Notes: generated by a model not told the origin, from the letters alone. A DNA stretch of 9,444 nucleotides from an uncultured Clostridia bacterium (GCA_934167435.1 CAKPKZ010000058.1:1-9444); one strand, 5' to 3'; positions 1 to 7,444 are shown, counted from the first letter of the stretch. Translations and numbers: made by a program.

Positions 1-1
1 T

Positions 2-61
2 AAAAGACCTAATGAATTAAAAAAAGTTTGGATTGTTAAATTTTTTATTGTCGAAGTTTAA
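2..61 (+). CDS. Possible 3' end of an upstream gene (partial)
   Basis: One frame stays open from the window edge to a TAA at 59-61 and reads 19 residues ending in a hydrophobic, basic-flanked tail (VWIVKFFIVEV). The stop lies 7 bases before the AAGGAG of the next gene, which is typical operon spacing. The piece is too short to assign a family, and an open run of 20 codons can arise by chance, so this is only a suggestion that the metallopeptidase gene is not the first in its transcript. Confidence 0.3.
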   Translation, partial: KRPNELKKVWIVKFFIVEV

Positions 62-80
62 TTAAAACAAGGAGAATTTA

Positions 81-770
81 ATGGAATATTTAATTATATT
101 AATAATATCAGCAATACTGTTAGTAACTTTAAAATTTATATTTGGTGTAAATATAAAACAAATAAAAAAGTTAGGGGACAATAAAGAATTAGACAATCTT
201 ACAAATAAATTTCCAGATAATATAGCAATTGGAAAAAAATATTTACACAAACTAAACAATGAAAAAGTACAAATTGAGGAAAATAAAGAGAGTAAAACAA
301 GTTTATATATTGCAATATCGAACAAAATAATAATAGCAAATTTAAAAAATAATTTTACAAGGATACAAACTATAGCACATGAATGTTTACATTCAGTTCA
401 AGATAGAAAAATATTAATATTTAACAACATTTTTTCAAATATATATTTATTATATTTTGCAATAATATCAGTAACTGCAATATTTAAAAAATTGCCAAAT
501 AAATTAATGTTTTTAAATATATTTATAATTTTTGGTTTAATTTATTATGTAGTAAGATCATATTTAGAAAATGACGCTATGATAAAAGCAAGATTTTTAG
601 CAAAAGAATATATGGAAGAAGAAAAAATACTAAGACAAGACGAAATAAATAAAATTATAAAAGAATACGATAAAATAAACAATATGGGAATAAAATGTGT
701 AAATTATAACTTATTAATGGGAATATTAATAAAAATAATAATAATTTCATTAATATGTTGTATAAGATAG
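81..770 (+). CDS. Membrane zinc metallopeptidase, YugP-like (Zn_peptidase_2 type)
   Basis: A 229-residue predicted membrane protease. Seen: an N-terminal membrane segment (about residues 2-21), then a soluble stretch with the zinc motif HECLH (His100, Glu101, His104) followed by SVQD, two more membrane segments (about 118-135 and 141-160), the motif ENDA at 163-166, and a C-terminal membrane segment (about 210-227). Known: YugP-family proteins are about 220-230 residues, carry HEVGHAIQ in the same arrangement, and have a downstream EFDA motif. By that comparison Glu163 is the likely third zinc ligand and Glu101 the catalytic base. The start is fixed by AAGGAG at 69-74, seven bases before the ATG. 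The active-site surroundings are divergent (C-L-H-S-V-Q instead of V-G-H-A-I-Q). No substrate can be inferred. It precedes secG in the same direction, but secG appears to have its own promoter. Confidence 0.7.
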   Translation: MEYLIILIISAILLVTLKFIFGVNIKQIKKLGDNKELDNLTNKFPDNIAIGKKYLHKLNNEKVQIEENKESKTSLYIAISNKIIIANLKNNFTRIQTIAHECLHSVQDRKILIFNNIFSNIYLLYFAIISVTAIFKKLPNKLMFLNIFIIFGLIYYVVRSYLENDAMIKARFLAKEYMEEEKILRQDEINKIIKEYDKINNMGIKCVNYNLLMGILIKIIIISLICCIR

Positions 771-799
771 TTGCATTTTAAAAAAAATTGTGTTACAAT
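771..799 (+). promoter_or_regulatory. Candidate promoter for secG
   Basis: A TGT-TACAAT extended -10 element (TG at 791-792, hexamer 794-799) sits 41 bases before the secG start. A weak -35-like TTGCAT lies at 771-776 with a 17-base spacer. The -35 matches the consensus poorly, so the call rests on the extended -10 and its position directly after the upstream stop codon. Confidence 0.5.
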
Positions 800-839
800 A
801 TTCAAGTATTAAAAGAGAAACCGTAGGGAGGAATAATAA

Positions 840-1088
840 ATGCAAATTGCAAAAACAATATTAACAGTAATATATTTTATTATAGCATTAGCAGTAATAA
901 TATTAGCATTAATACAAACAAAGGAAGATGCAGGATTATCTTCAACAATAACTGGATCATCAACAAATAACTTCTTTGAAAAAAATAAAAGTAGAACAAA
1001 AGAAGGAAAACAAAAAAGATGGACAATTATTTTATCAATAGTGTTTGTAATATTAACAATAATTCTGGGAATATTATATATGGCATAA
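840..1088 (+). CDS. secG: Preprotein translocase subunit SecG
   Basis: An 82-residue protein with the SecG layout: membrane helix 1 (about residues 5-25), a conserved glycine/serine-rich cytoplasmic loop with the family pattern of IQTKEDAGLSSTITGSS followed by NNFF, a basic stretch (about 49-60), and membrane helix 2 (about 61-81). SecG is the small non-essential partner of SecYE in the plasma-membrane translocon and assists SecA-driven export of unfolded proteins. Its length is normal for the family. AGGGAGG at 825-831 sets the start, eight bases before the ATG. In many Firmicutes secG sits immediately upstream of rnr, as here, which supports both assignments. A hairpin follows the stop, so the gene may be partly separated from rnr at the transcript level. 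Confidence 0.95.
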   Translation: MQIAKTILTVIYFIIALAVIILALIQTKEDAGLSSTITGSSTNNFFEKNKSRTKEGKQKRWTIILSIVFVILTIILGILYMA

Positions 1089-1091
1089 TAA

Positions 1092-1128
1092 AAAAGAGCG
1101 GTTTTTAAAAACTTGCTCTTTTAATTTT
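1092..1128 (+). terminator. Hairpin terminator or attenuator between secG and rnr
   Basis: An 8-base perfect inverted repeat (AAAAGAGC at 1092-1099 with GCTCTTTT at 1115-1122) closes over a 15-base loop that itself contains the palindrome GTTTTTAAAAAC (1101-1112). The T-rich run TTTTAATTTT (1119-1128) overlaps and follows the 3' arm. It begins 3 bases after the secG stop and ends 16 bases before the rnr ATG. No separate rnr promoter is visible, so partial read-through is likely. It could also be a processing or stability hairpin. Confidence 0.55.
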
Positions 1129-1144
1129 ATAAAGAGGTATAAAA

Positions 1145-3085
1145 ATGAAAAAAGAAAAAAATTTAGTAGAAGGAATATACAAAAAAAATTCAAAAGGATT
1201 TGGATTTGTTAAAGTTGAAAATGAAGAAAATGAAATATATATAGCTGGAAAAAACTGTTTAAACGCTTTAAATGAAGATGCAGTATTAGTAAAAATAATT
1301 CAAAAAGAAGGTAATGGTAAAAAAGCGGAAGGAAAAATAATTAAAATATTAAAGCACGAAAAAAATACTGTGGTAGGAATTTTTCAAAAAAGTAAAGAGT
1401 TTGGTTTTGTAGTTCCAGACAATAAAAATTTTGGAACAGATATTTATATTTCTAAAAAAAATTGGGGAAAAGCAAGAGATAATCACAAAGTATTAGTAAA
1501 AATAATTAAATATCCTAAAAAAGGAAAAAATGCGGAAGGAAAAGTAATAGAAGTAATAGGAAATGTTAATGAAGCAGGAGTTGATATGCTATCATTAATT
1601 AAAGAATATAATTTACCTTCTAAATTTCCAAAAACAGTTGTAGAAGAAGCAAAAAAATGTGGAAACAAAATAGACAAAAAAGATATACCAAATAGAGTAG
1701 ATTTAAGAGATAAAACAATATTTACAATAGATGGCGAAGATGCTAAAGATTTAGATGATGCAGTAAGAGTGGAGAAATTAGAAAATGGAAATTATAAATT
1801 AGATGTTCATATAGCAGATGTTAGCTATTATGTAAAAGACGGAAGCTTGTTAGACCAAGAAGCATTAATAAGAGGAACAAGTATATATATGCTAGGAAGA
1901 GTTATTCCAATGCTACCACGTGAATTATCAAATGGAATATGTAGCTTAAATGCAGGTGAAGATAGATATACATTATCATGCACAATGGAAATAAACAAAA
2001 AAGGCAAAGTTGTATCTAGCAAGGTATATAAAGCAATTATAAATGTTACAGAAAGAATGACATATAAAGATGTACAAAAGATATTAGATAATTCAGATAA
2101 AAAAGTAACAAAAAAATACGAAAAATATATAAACGACTTTAAATTAATGGAAGAACTAGCAATAATTTTAAAAAACAGAAGAATGTTAAATGGATACTTA
2201 AATTTAGATATACCAGAAAGTAAAATAGAATTAGATAAAAATGGAAGAGCTATAAATATATACAAATATGAAACAAGTTTTGCCAACGAAATAATAGAAC
2301 AATTTATGCTTACAGCAAATGAGACTATAGCAGAAAAATTCTATTGGTTAAAGGCTCCATTTATTTATAGAGTACACGAAAATCCGGACTTAGAAAAAGT
2401 ACAAGAATTAAATAAATTTTTATTTAATTTTGGTTTAAAAATAAAAGTCTCAAACGAAAATATCTATCCAAAAGAATTTTCAAAAATTTTGGATAAAGTA
2501 AAAGGAAAACAAGAAGAAAAAGTAGTTTCTAATTTAATTTTAAGAACATTAAAAGTTGCAAGATATGAGGCCGAAAATAAAGGACACTTTGGAATCGCAA
2601 GTAAATATTACTGTCATTTTACATCACCAATAAGAAGGTATCCAGATTTATTTATTCATAGAGTAATATCTAAATATTTAGAAAAAAATTATGATATTAC
2701 AGAAAAGTTTATAAATGAATATACTGTAAAATCAGAAAATGATGCTAAACAATCTTCTGAAAGAGAAAAAATAGCAACAAAAGTAGAAAGAGAAAGTCAA
2801 GACTTAAAAAAAGCAGAATATATGGAAGGTAAATTAGGACAAGTATATAAAGGAATTATCTCTTCAATAACTCAATTTGGTGTTTTTGTAGAATTAGAAA
2901 ACACAGTAGAAGGTTTAATTAGATTTGAAAATTTAGGAAATGAATATTTTATATATGATGAAGAAAAAAAGCAATTAATAGGAGAAAAAACTAACAAAAT
3001 ATATAAAATAGGAGATAAAGTAAAAATTAAGGTTATTTCAGCAAGTAAAGTTTTAAGACAAATTGATTTCGCACTAGAACCTTAA
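1145..3085 (+). CDS. rnr: Ribonuclease R (3'-5' exoribonuclease, RNB family)
   Basis: A 646-residue RNase R that processively degrades structured RNA 3' to 5'. Seen in order: two cold-shock/OB-type domains (about residues 8-70 and 76-138, each with a GFGFV or EFGFV strand); the RNB catalytic domain (about 182-510); and a C-terminal S1 domain (about 563-646). The active-site acidic cluster lies in DGEDAKDLDDA: Asp196, Asp202, Asp204 and Asp205, matching E. coli Asp272/278/280/281 with constant offset. Tyr248 in the TSIYMLGRVIPMLP segment matches E. coli Tyr324. The second RNB signature HFTSPIRRYPD is at 491-501. The protein is shorter than E. coli RNase R (about 810) because it lacks the extended N-terminus and the long basic C-terminal tail; many Firmicutes forms are also shorter. 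AGAGG at 1133-1137 supports the start. The common downstream partner smpB is not present here; the next genes are convergent. Confidence 0.96.
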   Translation: MKKEKNLVEGIYKKNSKGFGFVKVENEENEIYIAGKNCLNALNEDAVLVKIIQKEGNGKKAEGKIIKILKHEKNTVVGIFQKSKEFGFVVPDNKNFGTDIYISKKNWGKARDNHKVLVKIIKYPKKGKNAEGKVIEVIGNVNEAGVDMLSLIKEYNLPSKFPKTVVEEAKKCGNKIDKKDIPNRVDLRDKTIFTIDGEDAKDLDDAVRVEKLENGNYKLDVHIADVSYYVKDGSLLDQEALIRGTSIYMLGRVIPMLPRELSNGICSLNAGEDRYTLSCTMEINKKGKVVSSKVYKAIINVTERMTYKDVQKILDNSDKKVTKKYEKYINDFKLMEELAIILKNRRMLNGYLNLDIPESKIELDKNGRAINIYKYETSFANEIIEQFMLTANETIAEKFYWLKAPFIYRVHENPDLEKVQELNKFLFNFGLKIKVSNENIYPKEFSKILDKVKGKQEEKVVSNLILRTLKVARYEAENKGHFGIASKYYCHFTSPIRRYPDLFIHRVISKYLEKNYDITEKFINEYTVKSENDAKQSSEREKIATKVERESQDLKKAEYMEGKLGQVYKGIISSITQFGVFVELENTVEGLIRFENLGNEYFIYDEEKKQLIGEKTNKIYKIGDKVKIKVISASKVLRQIDFALEP

Positions 3086-3108
3086 TTTTATACAATATCT
3101 CATAAACA

Positions 3109-3288
3109 TTAACGAATAAACATAATAATATTTGAATAAATAAGTGTAAAGGTAGAGAAAACAATAATGCTGATTCCCCCAGTTTTGTTTTCTCTTTGTT
3201 TTATTTCATAAATTCCATAAAAAACAGTTTTAGTAAATATATATAAACTTATAAACAAAAAAATAATATTAGATATTATTATATTCAA
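3109..3288 (-). CDS. Small two-span membrane protein, candidate germination-receptor D-type subunit
   Basis: A 59-codon frame from a TTG start (3288-3286) to a TAA (3111-3109). A perfect AGGAGG (3303-3298) overlaps the stop codon of the C-subunit gene and lies 9 bases before the TTG. The product has two hydrophobic spans (about residues 3-26 and 38-58) joined by a charged loop EIKQRENKTG (28-37), and it ends in Arg. Known: small two-span D proteins are encoded beside the receptor operons of some Bacillus species (for example GerVD and GerUD) and modulate germination. Inference: the position as last gene of the A-B-C operon, the size and the topology all fit such a subunit. Doubts: no ATG, AT-rich DNA readily encodes hydrophobic frames, and the rnr terminator hairpin lies within it on the opposite strand. 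I do not recognise the sequence itself as a named family. Confidence 0.6.
   Translation of the reverse strand: MNIIISNIIFLFISLYIFTKTVFYGIYEIKQRENKTGGISIIVFSTFTLIYSNIIMFIR
3154..3207 (+). terminator. Intrinsic terminator of rnr
   Basis: An 11-base perfect inverted repeat, AGAGAAAACAA (3154-3164) with TTGTTTTCTCT (3185-3195), encloses a 20-base loop. The loop holds a run of five C and a small internal CTG/CAG pairing. The T-rich run TTTGTTTTATTT (3196-3207) follows on the + strand only, so it is oriented to end rnr transcription about 70 bases after its stop. The whole structure lies inside the convergent small reading frame at 3109-3288. Confidence 0.75.
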
Positions 3289-3301
3289 AGTAAATATCCT
3301 C

Positions 3302-4546
3302 CTAACCTTCTACAATTAACATACCAGATGTTATATAAGTTTTTATATTAACATCAAAAAAAGCATTTTTATAATTATCTAGCCATTTATAATCATTCCA
3401 TTCATTTGTTGTTTTAAAATTAGGTAAAGCATACCTTCCAAAAGAAAAAATATCAGAGTTATATTCTTTTGCTGTTTTATATAAAAGACTAGAAAATGTT
3501 GATTCTAGATATTTATTACAACTATCAGAAAGAGTATTAAAAGTTTCAGAACTTAAATAATCAGAGTTATCTGTTGCAGAATATACTTTGCCAGTAAATT
3601 TTGCATTAATTTTTATATGAGGTGAAGAAGTAGAAGTATCAACTTCAATAGAATGCGATATATAAGGAGTAAAATGAATGTCAATAATATTTTCTTCATT
3701 TGTAGGGTCAGGAATTGAAACTAAAAAACTTTTAATTTCATTTTTTATTGCTAAGAAGGATAGGGTTTCTAAAGCATTTAACTCTCCTACTAATCTATCA
3801 CCCTTAAAAACAGCAAGTCCCATGTTTTCGGATCCGTTTTCACCTTGAATTGTGGTATTGTTTGCAATTATATTAGCATCTTTTTGAATATTGTTATTCG
3901 AAGAGCCTAAATTTGTATTAGTATTATTTAAACCACCCAAAATTGCATATGGCTGACCGTCTTTGCTAGAAAGAGCACCAAAAAAATCACCAACACTAGA
4001 ATTTGGTATATAACCAGTATATTTATTAGAATTAGATATTAATTCATAATATTTTGAAACTAAGTTTTCTAGTTGAGGAGTAGTTTGTTCTATATATGTT
4101 TTTGCTTCGCACTTACTAACTATAATTTTTGCAGAAGGTCTTACCTGAGAATTATTAATTAAAGTATATATTTCGTTAGAAATTCCTTGGCTTGCAACTT
4201 CTTCAGAAAAAATAAATACTTTGCAATGTGAAAGGTTAACTTCTTTTGCTAAATAACCATCTAATAAATTAAGTGCACTACTTAGTGATGAGGCCTCTAC
4301 GGAGTTTACAATATTAGGACTTTTTTCTTGTGAGCCAGAGCCAGATCCAGAACCAGATTCGGACACTGGAGCAGATGTAGAAAGTTGAAATGTAACTCTA
4401 AAAGTATTGTTTGGTGTGGTATCTACTCCTAATGCTAAAACATAGGCTAAATTGTCTATATTTGAAGTTGAATATGAGTTGGAAAAAGCCATTATAAATA
4501 ATATTATTAGTAAAAATATAAAGAATTTTTTTAATAATTTAACCAT
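3302..4546 (-). CDS. gerKC: Spore germination receptor C subunit, Ger(x)C family, without lipobox cysteine
   Basis: A 414-residue protein, the C component of a nutrient germinant receptor at the spore inner membrane. Seen: a basic N-terminus and hydrophobic segment (about residues 4-20), then the family's opening strand NLAYVLALGVDTT (32-44); an alternating Ser-Gly stretch (64-72); the segment ending in LSHCKVFIFSEEVA; an Asn-rich low-complexity insertion (about 206-241); and a C-terminal domain with the late FSFGRYALPNFKTTNEW region. Family members usually have a lipobox cysteine in a GCW-type motif; here no cysteine occurs in the first 100 residues, and Ser24-Tyr25 occupies the expected Cys-Trp position. 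It may be an uncleaved anchor or cut by ordinary signal peptidase. The start overlaps the end of the B-subunit gene by 8 bases, with AAAGG just upstream, indicating translational coupling. The Ger(x)C family assignment is strong; the K-type symbol is by common usage only. Confidence 0.88.
   Translation of the reverse strand: MVKLLKKFFIFLLIILFIMAFSNSYSTSNIDNLAYVLALGVDTTPNNTFRVTFQLSTSAPVSESGSGSGSGSQEKSPNIVNSVEASSLSSALNLLDGYLAKEVNLSHCKVFIFSEEVASQGISNEIYTLINNSQVRPSAKIIVSKCEAKTYIEQTTPQLENLVSKYYELISNSNKYTGYIPNSSVGDFFGALSSKDGQPYAILGGLNNTNTNLGSSNNNIQKDANIIANNTTIQGENGSENMGLAVFKGDRLVGELNALETLSFLAIKNEIKSFLVSIPDPTNEENIIDIHFTPYISHSIEVDTSTSSPHIKINAKFTGKVYSATDNSDYLSSETFNTLSDSCNKYLESTFSSLLYKTAKEYNSDIFSFGRYALPNFKTTNEWNDYKWLDNYKNAFFDVNIKTYITSGMLIVEG
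4334..4357 (-). repeat. Four tandem hexamers encoding Ser-Gly repeats in the C-subunit gene
   Basis: The + strand reads four copies of NCCAGA (GCCAGA, GCCAGA, TCCAGA, ACCAGA), which the gene reads as TCT-GGN codon pairs giving (Ser-Gly)4 at residues 64-71. The third codon position varies between copies, so the repeat is not a fresh duplication, but such arrays can gain or lose units by slippage. It probably forms a flexible linker in the N-terminal domain. Confidence 0.75.
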
Positions 4547-5645
4547 TGTGGTCTGCCTTTCTAATTAATTTTTTATTTTTTAAATTTGCAAATATTAAAA
4601 TTAGTAAACTAACTATAAAAACTAAAGCTAATACAAAATATGGATATACTCTAATTTCTAAATTTCCAGATATAGAATAGTTTTCAGGTGTCATAGTAAT
4701 TGCAAATATTAAGAGTAAAGATATATTTATTAATTCATTTCTATTTTCAATATTTGTCATTTTTTGAAATATTCGTATACTAAATTGCATTGTACAACTT
4801 AAATAACAAGCAAATGATAAAATCCAGCACAATAAAAATACAGACTCTAGCCTTTGAAAGAAATTTCCGAATTCAATATATCTAGTAGCTGTGTATAAAG
4901 GTGTAACTTCATTTTCTGTAATAAAAAATGAAAACATAAATAACAATGTTGCTATACATAAAATTAAATATATAGAATAGATTATAATAGATATTACACA
5001 AACTTTTTTAAACTTTTTAGGCTCTTTTAACATTGGTGGGATAAAATATAAGCATACTATTCCACTAAAAGATGATAAATTTATAAGTCCTAATCCAAAA
5101 GTGTGAAATATTCCTTCACCAAAAATTGGAAATATTCTTTGAGGTACAAATTTATTAAAGTTAGTAAAAAATAAGAAAAGAACGCTAACAAAAAATATAG
5201 GTAATATAAGAGCATTTGTTTTTATAATAGAGTTAAAATTAAATCTGTTAGCAACAGATAAAGCAACAACAAATAATAAAACAATATATTTTAAACTAGT
5301 CATTGGAAAATATATAATCTTTAAACTTTCGCAGAAGTTTCTAAGTAAAATACTAGATGTTGTTATAAAATAAATAATAAAAATTATACCAATAATATTT
5401 TTTAAAGTTTTTCCACCTAGAAACTCTGAAACATCAATTATATCTAAATTAGAGAAATTTTTAAAAAGTCTAAATATTACATAACTAATTAAAATCGCAA
5501 TTACACTAACATAAACTATGTTAAGAAGAGTTGCTGATTTTGAAAATGCTAATATAGTTCTTGGAAGTGATAAAATAGTATGTGTTACAACAATTGTTAA
5601 AACTAACATTATAGCCTCAACTGAATTAATTTTTGTAGTGTTCAT
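4539..5645 (-). CDS. gerKB: Spore germination receptor B subunit, GerAB family (APC-type transporter fold)
   Basis: A 368-residue polytopic membrane protein with about ten hydrophobic segments. The GerAB/GerKB family belongs to the amino acid-polyamine-organocation superfamily and is the germinant-binding, channel-like subunit of nutrient receptors in the spore inner membrane. Family signals seen: the first helix followed by SLPRTI (about 26-31); the FPIFGEG loop in mid-protein; and the YIEFGNFFQRLESVFLLCW segment that leads into the later helices, corresponding to the well-conserved Q-R-x-E...W signature. Its length is normal (about 360-370). The start is supported by AAAGGA at 5658-5653, seven bases upstream. 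It begins 15 bases after the A-subunit stop and its end overlaps the C-subunit start by 8 bases, so A, B and C form one operon. The ligand cannot be predicted from the sequence. Confidence 0.93.
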   Translation of the reverse strand: MNTTKINSVEAIMLVLTIVVTHTILSLPRTILAFSKSATLLNIVYVSVIAILISYVIFRLFKNFSNLDIIDVSEFLGGKTLKNIIGIIFIIYFITTSSILLRNFCESLKIIYFPMTSLKYIVLLFVVALSVANRFNFNSIIKTNALILPIFFVSVLFLFFTNFNKFVPQRIFPIFGEGIFHTFGLGLINLSSFSGIVCLYFIPPMLKEPKKFKKVCVISIIIYSIYLILCIATLLFMFSFFITENEVTPLYTATRYIEFGNFFQRLESVFLLCWILSFACYLSCTMQFSIRIFQKMTNIENRNELINISLLLIFAITMTPENYSISGNLEIRVYPYFVLALVFIVSLLILIFANLKNKKLIRKADHNG

Positions 5646-5660
5646 ATATAAATCCTTTCT

Positions 5661-7368
5661 TTAGTTTTTATAAAAATTAGGAGAAAACTTCCATTTCATT
5701 GAAATTTTATCTTGGCTTTTTTCCACTTTTGGTGACACATAAGGTGGGCGATACTCTCTTTTCCATATAGGTGGTAAAAAGTAGCCATTTCCTTCAGAGT
5801 TAATAGGAGGAGCTAAAGGAGCCATAAAAGGAACGCCAAAAGATTTTAGGTTACAAAGAATGCAAATATATACAAATAGTCCTAAAGATATGCCTAAAAA
5901 TCCTGCCATAAAACCTAATAAAATGAATGCAAATCTAAAATATCTTAAGTGGAACCCAAATGAAAAATCAGGTATTGTAAAAGATGAAATTCCAGTAATT
6001 GCAACTACAATTATTAAAATAGGACTAACAATTCCGGCACTAACTGCAGCTTCTCCTAAAACCAATGCACCAACAATTCCGAATAGTAGGTCCAATTGGT
6101 GAAGGTACCCTTAGGCCAGCTTCTCTTATAAGTTCAAAAGCACCTTCCATTAACAAAATTTCTAAAATTATAGGAAATGGAACATTTTCACGAGAAGCTA
6201 AAATGGAAAATAGTAAACTTGTTGGTAATATTTCTTGGTGAAAGCTAGTTATTGCAACATATAGTCCAGGTAAAAGCAGTGTAATAAAAGATGCAATTAT
6301 TCTAAAAATACGTAAAAAATTTGCAAAACCAGTTTTTAAATTAGTATCTTCAGGTGAAGTTAAAAAGTCAATACAAGTGGCAGGAAGAATTAATGCATAT
6401 GGAGTTCCATTTACAATTATAATAACCCTACCATTTAAAAGATATTTTGTAGCTTTGTCAGGTCTTTCAGTAGAAAGAATTTCAGGAATCCCTAAAATAT
6501 TTGTATCACAAATTAACTGTTCTAATTCACCAGAAGAAAGCAAAGAGTTAATTTCTAAATTATTTAATCTATATTTAACTTCATTTACTAAATCTGAATT
6601 TGTAATATTTTGAATGTAACAAACTGCACACTTAGTTTTTGTTATACTTCCAATCTCTATGTTTTCTATAATTAGATTTTCATTGTTTACTATACGTCTA
6701 ATTAAAGATGTATTAGTTCTTAAATTTTCAACAAAAGCCTCATTAGGACCCTTAATTACTATTTCATTATTTGGACTGTCAACACTTCTTTGTTTAAATC
6801 CTTTAACATCTATGTCAAAGGCTATATTTAAAGTGTCAACAAATAGTGCACAATTTCCAGAATTAATACCAGAAAAAACCTTGCCAAATTCTTGCACCTG
6901 GTTAACGCTGTTTTGTGGCATTAAACAATCCATTAAATAATCAGATAAATTGAATTTTTTCACTTTTCTAACTGTTATATTATTAGTAACTGCTTCTGAA
7001 ATAATTCTATCTTGGCTTCCTTCAAATAAATTATTTTTATTTCTCATCATTAAAGGCTTTAAAACAAAATCGTTTAAAGTAGGAGAGTCAATCATTCCAT
7101 CAATGTAAAGTAAAAATGCACTATATTGTTTTCCACGAGCATTTAAAGTAAATTCTCTTACAATAATATCGCTATTAATTAAAGTATTATATTTTGTTTT
7201 TACAAAATCCAAGTTGACTTTTATACCTGTAAAAATATTTTTTACATTATCCAAATTATCTTCACAAGAGCCCTCTGGAGTATAGTTGGATTCATCTGGA
7301 AGACTAAAACTATAGGACTTTTGTGGAGTATAAGAAAATACGTTATTTATAACTTTTTTAAAATTCAT
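5661..7368 (-). pseudogene. gerKA: Spore germination receptor A subunit, GerA family, interrupted by a single-base frameshift
   Basis: The first gene of the germination operon. The N-terminal piece (7368 down to a premature stop at 6040) reads 442 residues, of which the first 429 fit the family. It has a soluble N-terminal domain with the signature around SVDSPNNEIVIKGPNEAF and ENLRTNTSLIRRI (about 195-226), the ERPDKATKYLLNGRV region (301-314), and membrane segments from about residue 350. The family expects GPTIGIVGALVLGEAAV, but after GPTI (426-429) the frame turns into RNCWCIGF and stops. The other frame resumes exactly with GIVGALVLGEAAVSAGIVSP and continues 139 residues to the normal end, including SFGVPFMAPLAPP. 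Removing one base at about 6081 gives an intact 568-residue protein. The start is supported by GGTGG seven bases upstream. Both halves are otherwise undamaged, so this is a very recent mutation or a sequencing or assembly error; no slippery heptamer is visible. Confidence 0.88.
6079..6084 (-). other. Frameshift site in the A-subunit gene
   Basis: Read on the - strand, codons GGA-CCT-ACT-ATT end at 6082 and are followed by C (6081) and then GGA-ATT-GTT-GGT. Dropping the C gives the family-expected Gly-Pro-Thr-Ile-Gly-Ile-Val-Gly. This places the extra base at 6081 to within one or two positions. Confidence 0.85.
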
Positions 7369-7395
7369 AAATTTACCACCATAATATTTTTTTAT

Positions 7396-7424
7396 TATTA
7401 TTAGTAAAATTTTTATAATTATAC
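7396..7424 (-). promoter_or_regulatory. Candidate promoter of the germination operon (forespore sigma-G type?)
   Basis: Read on the - strand, GTATA (7424-7420) fits the sigma-G -35 pattern G-n-A-T-R. After 17 bases, AATAATA (7402-7396) resembles the -10 pattern CATnnTA except for its first base. This would start the transcript about 20 bases before the A-subunit ATG, leaving room for its GGTGG. Germination operons are known to be sigma-G dependent in Bacillus. The region is almost pure A+T, so chance matches are easy; a sigma-A-like TATAAT also overlaps (7423-7418). Confidence 0.3.
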
Positions 7425-7444
7425 TAGTTTTTACAAATTAAAAA

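Noticed and set aside
1828..2286. A 152-codon - strand frame inside rnr
   Set aside because: It runs antisense to the RNase R catalytic domain, which is clearly the coding strand; its hydrophobic, Ser/Leu-rich product is typical of shadows in A-rich DNA.
3262..3280. An 8-base A/T inverted repeat followed, on the - strand, by a T run, resembling a terminator for the germination operon
   Set aside because: The stem has no G-C pair and lies at the start of the small reading frame after the C-subunit gene, right behind a perfect ribosome binding site; composition alone can explain it.
6040..6095. Two separate adjacent genes instead of one broken A-subunit gene
   Set aside because: The two frames join within one conserved family motif after deletion of one base, and the second piece has no ribosome binding site or family-like start.
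6075..6095. Programmed ribosomal frameshifting in the A-subunit gene
   Set aside because: No slippery heptamer, internal Shine-Dalgarno or downstream stem is evident at the junction, and the family is not known to use frameshifting.
5860..6102. An 80-codon + strand frame opposite the A-subunit gene
   Set aside because: It is the antisense shadow of the conserved A-subunit C-terminal region, with no ribosome binding site and no family-like features.
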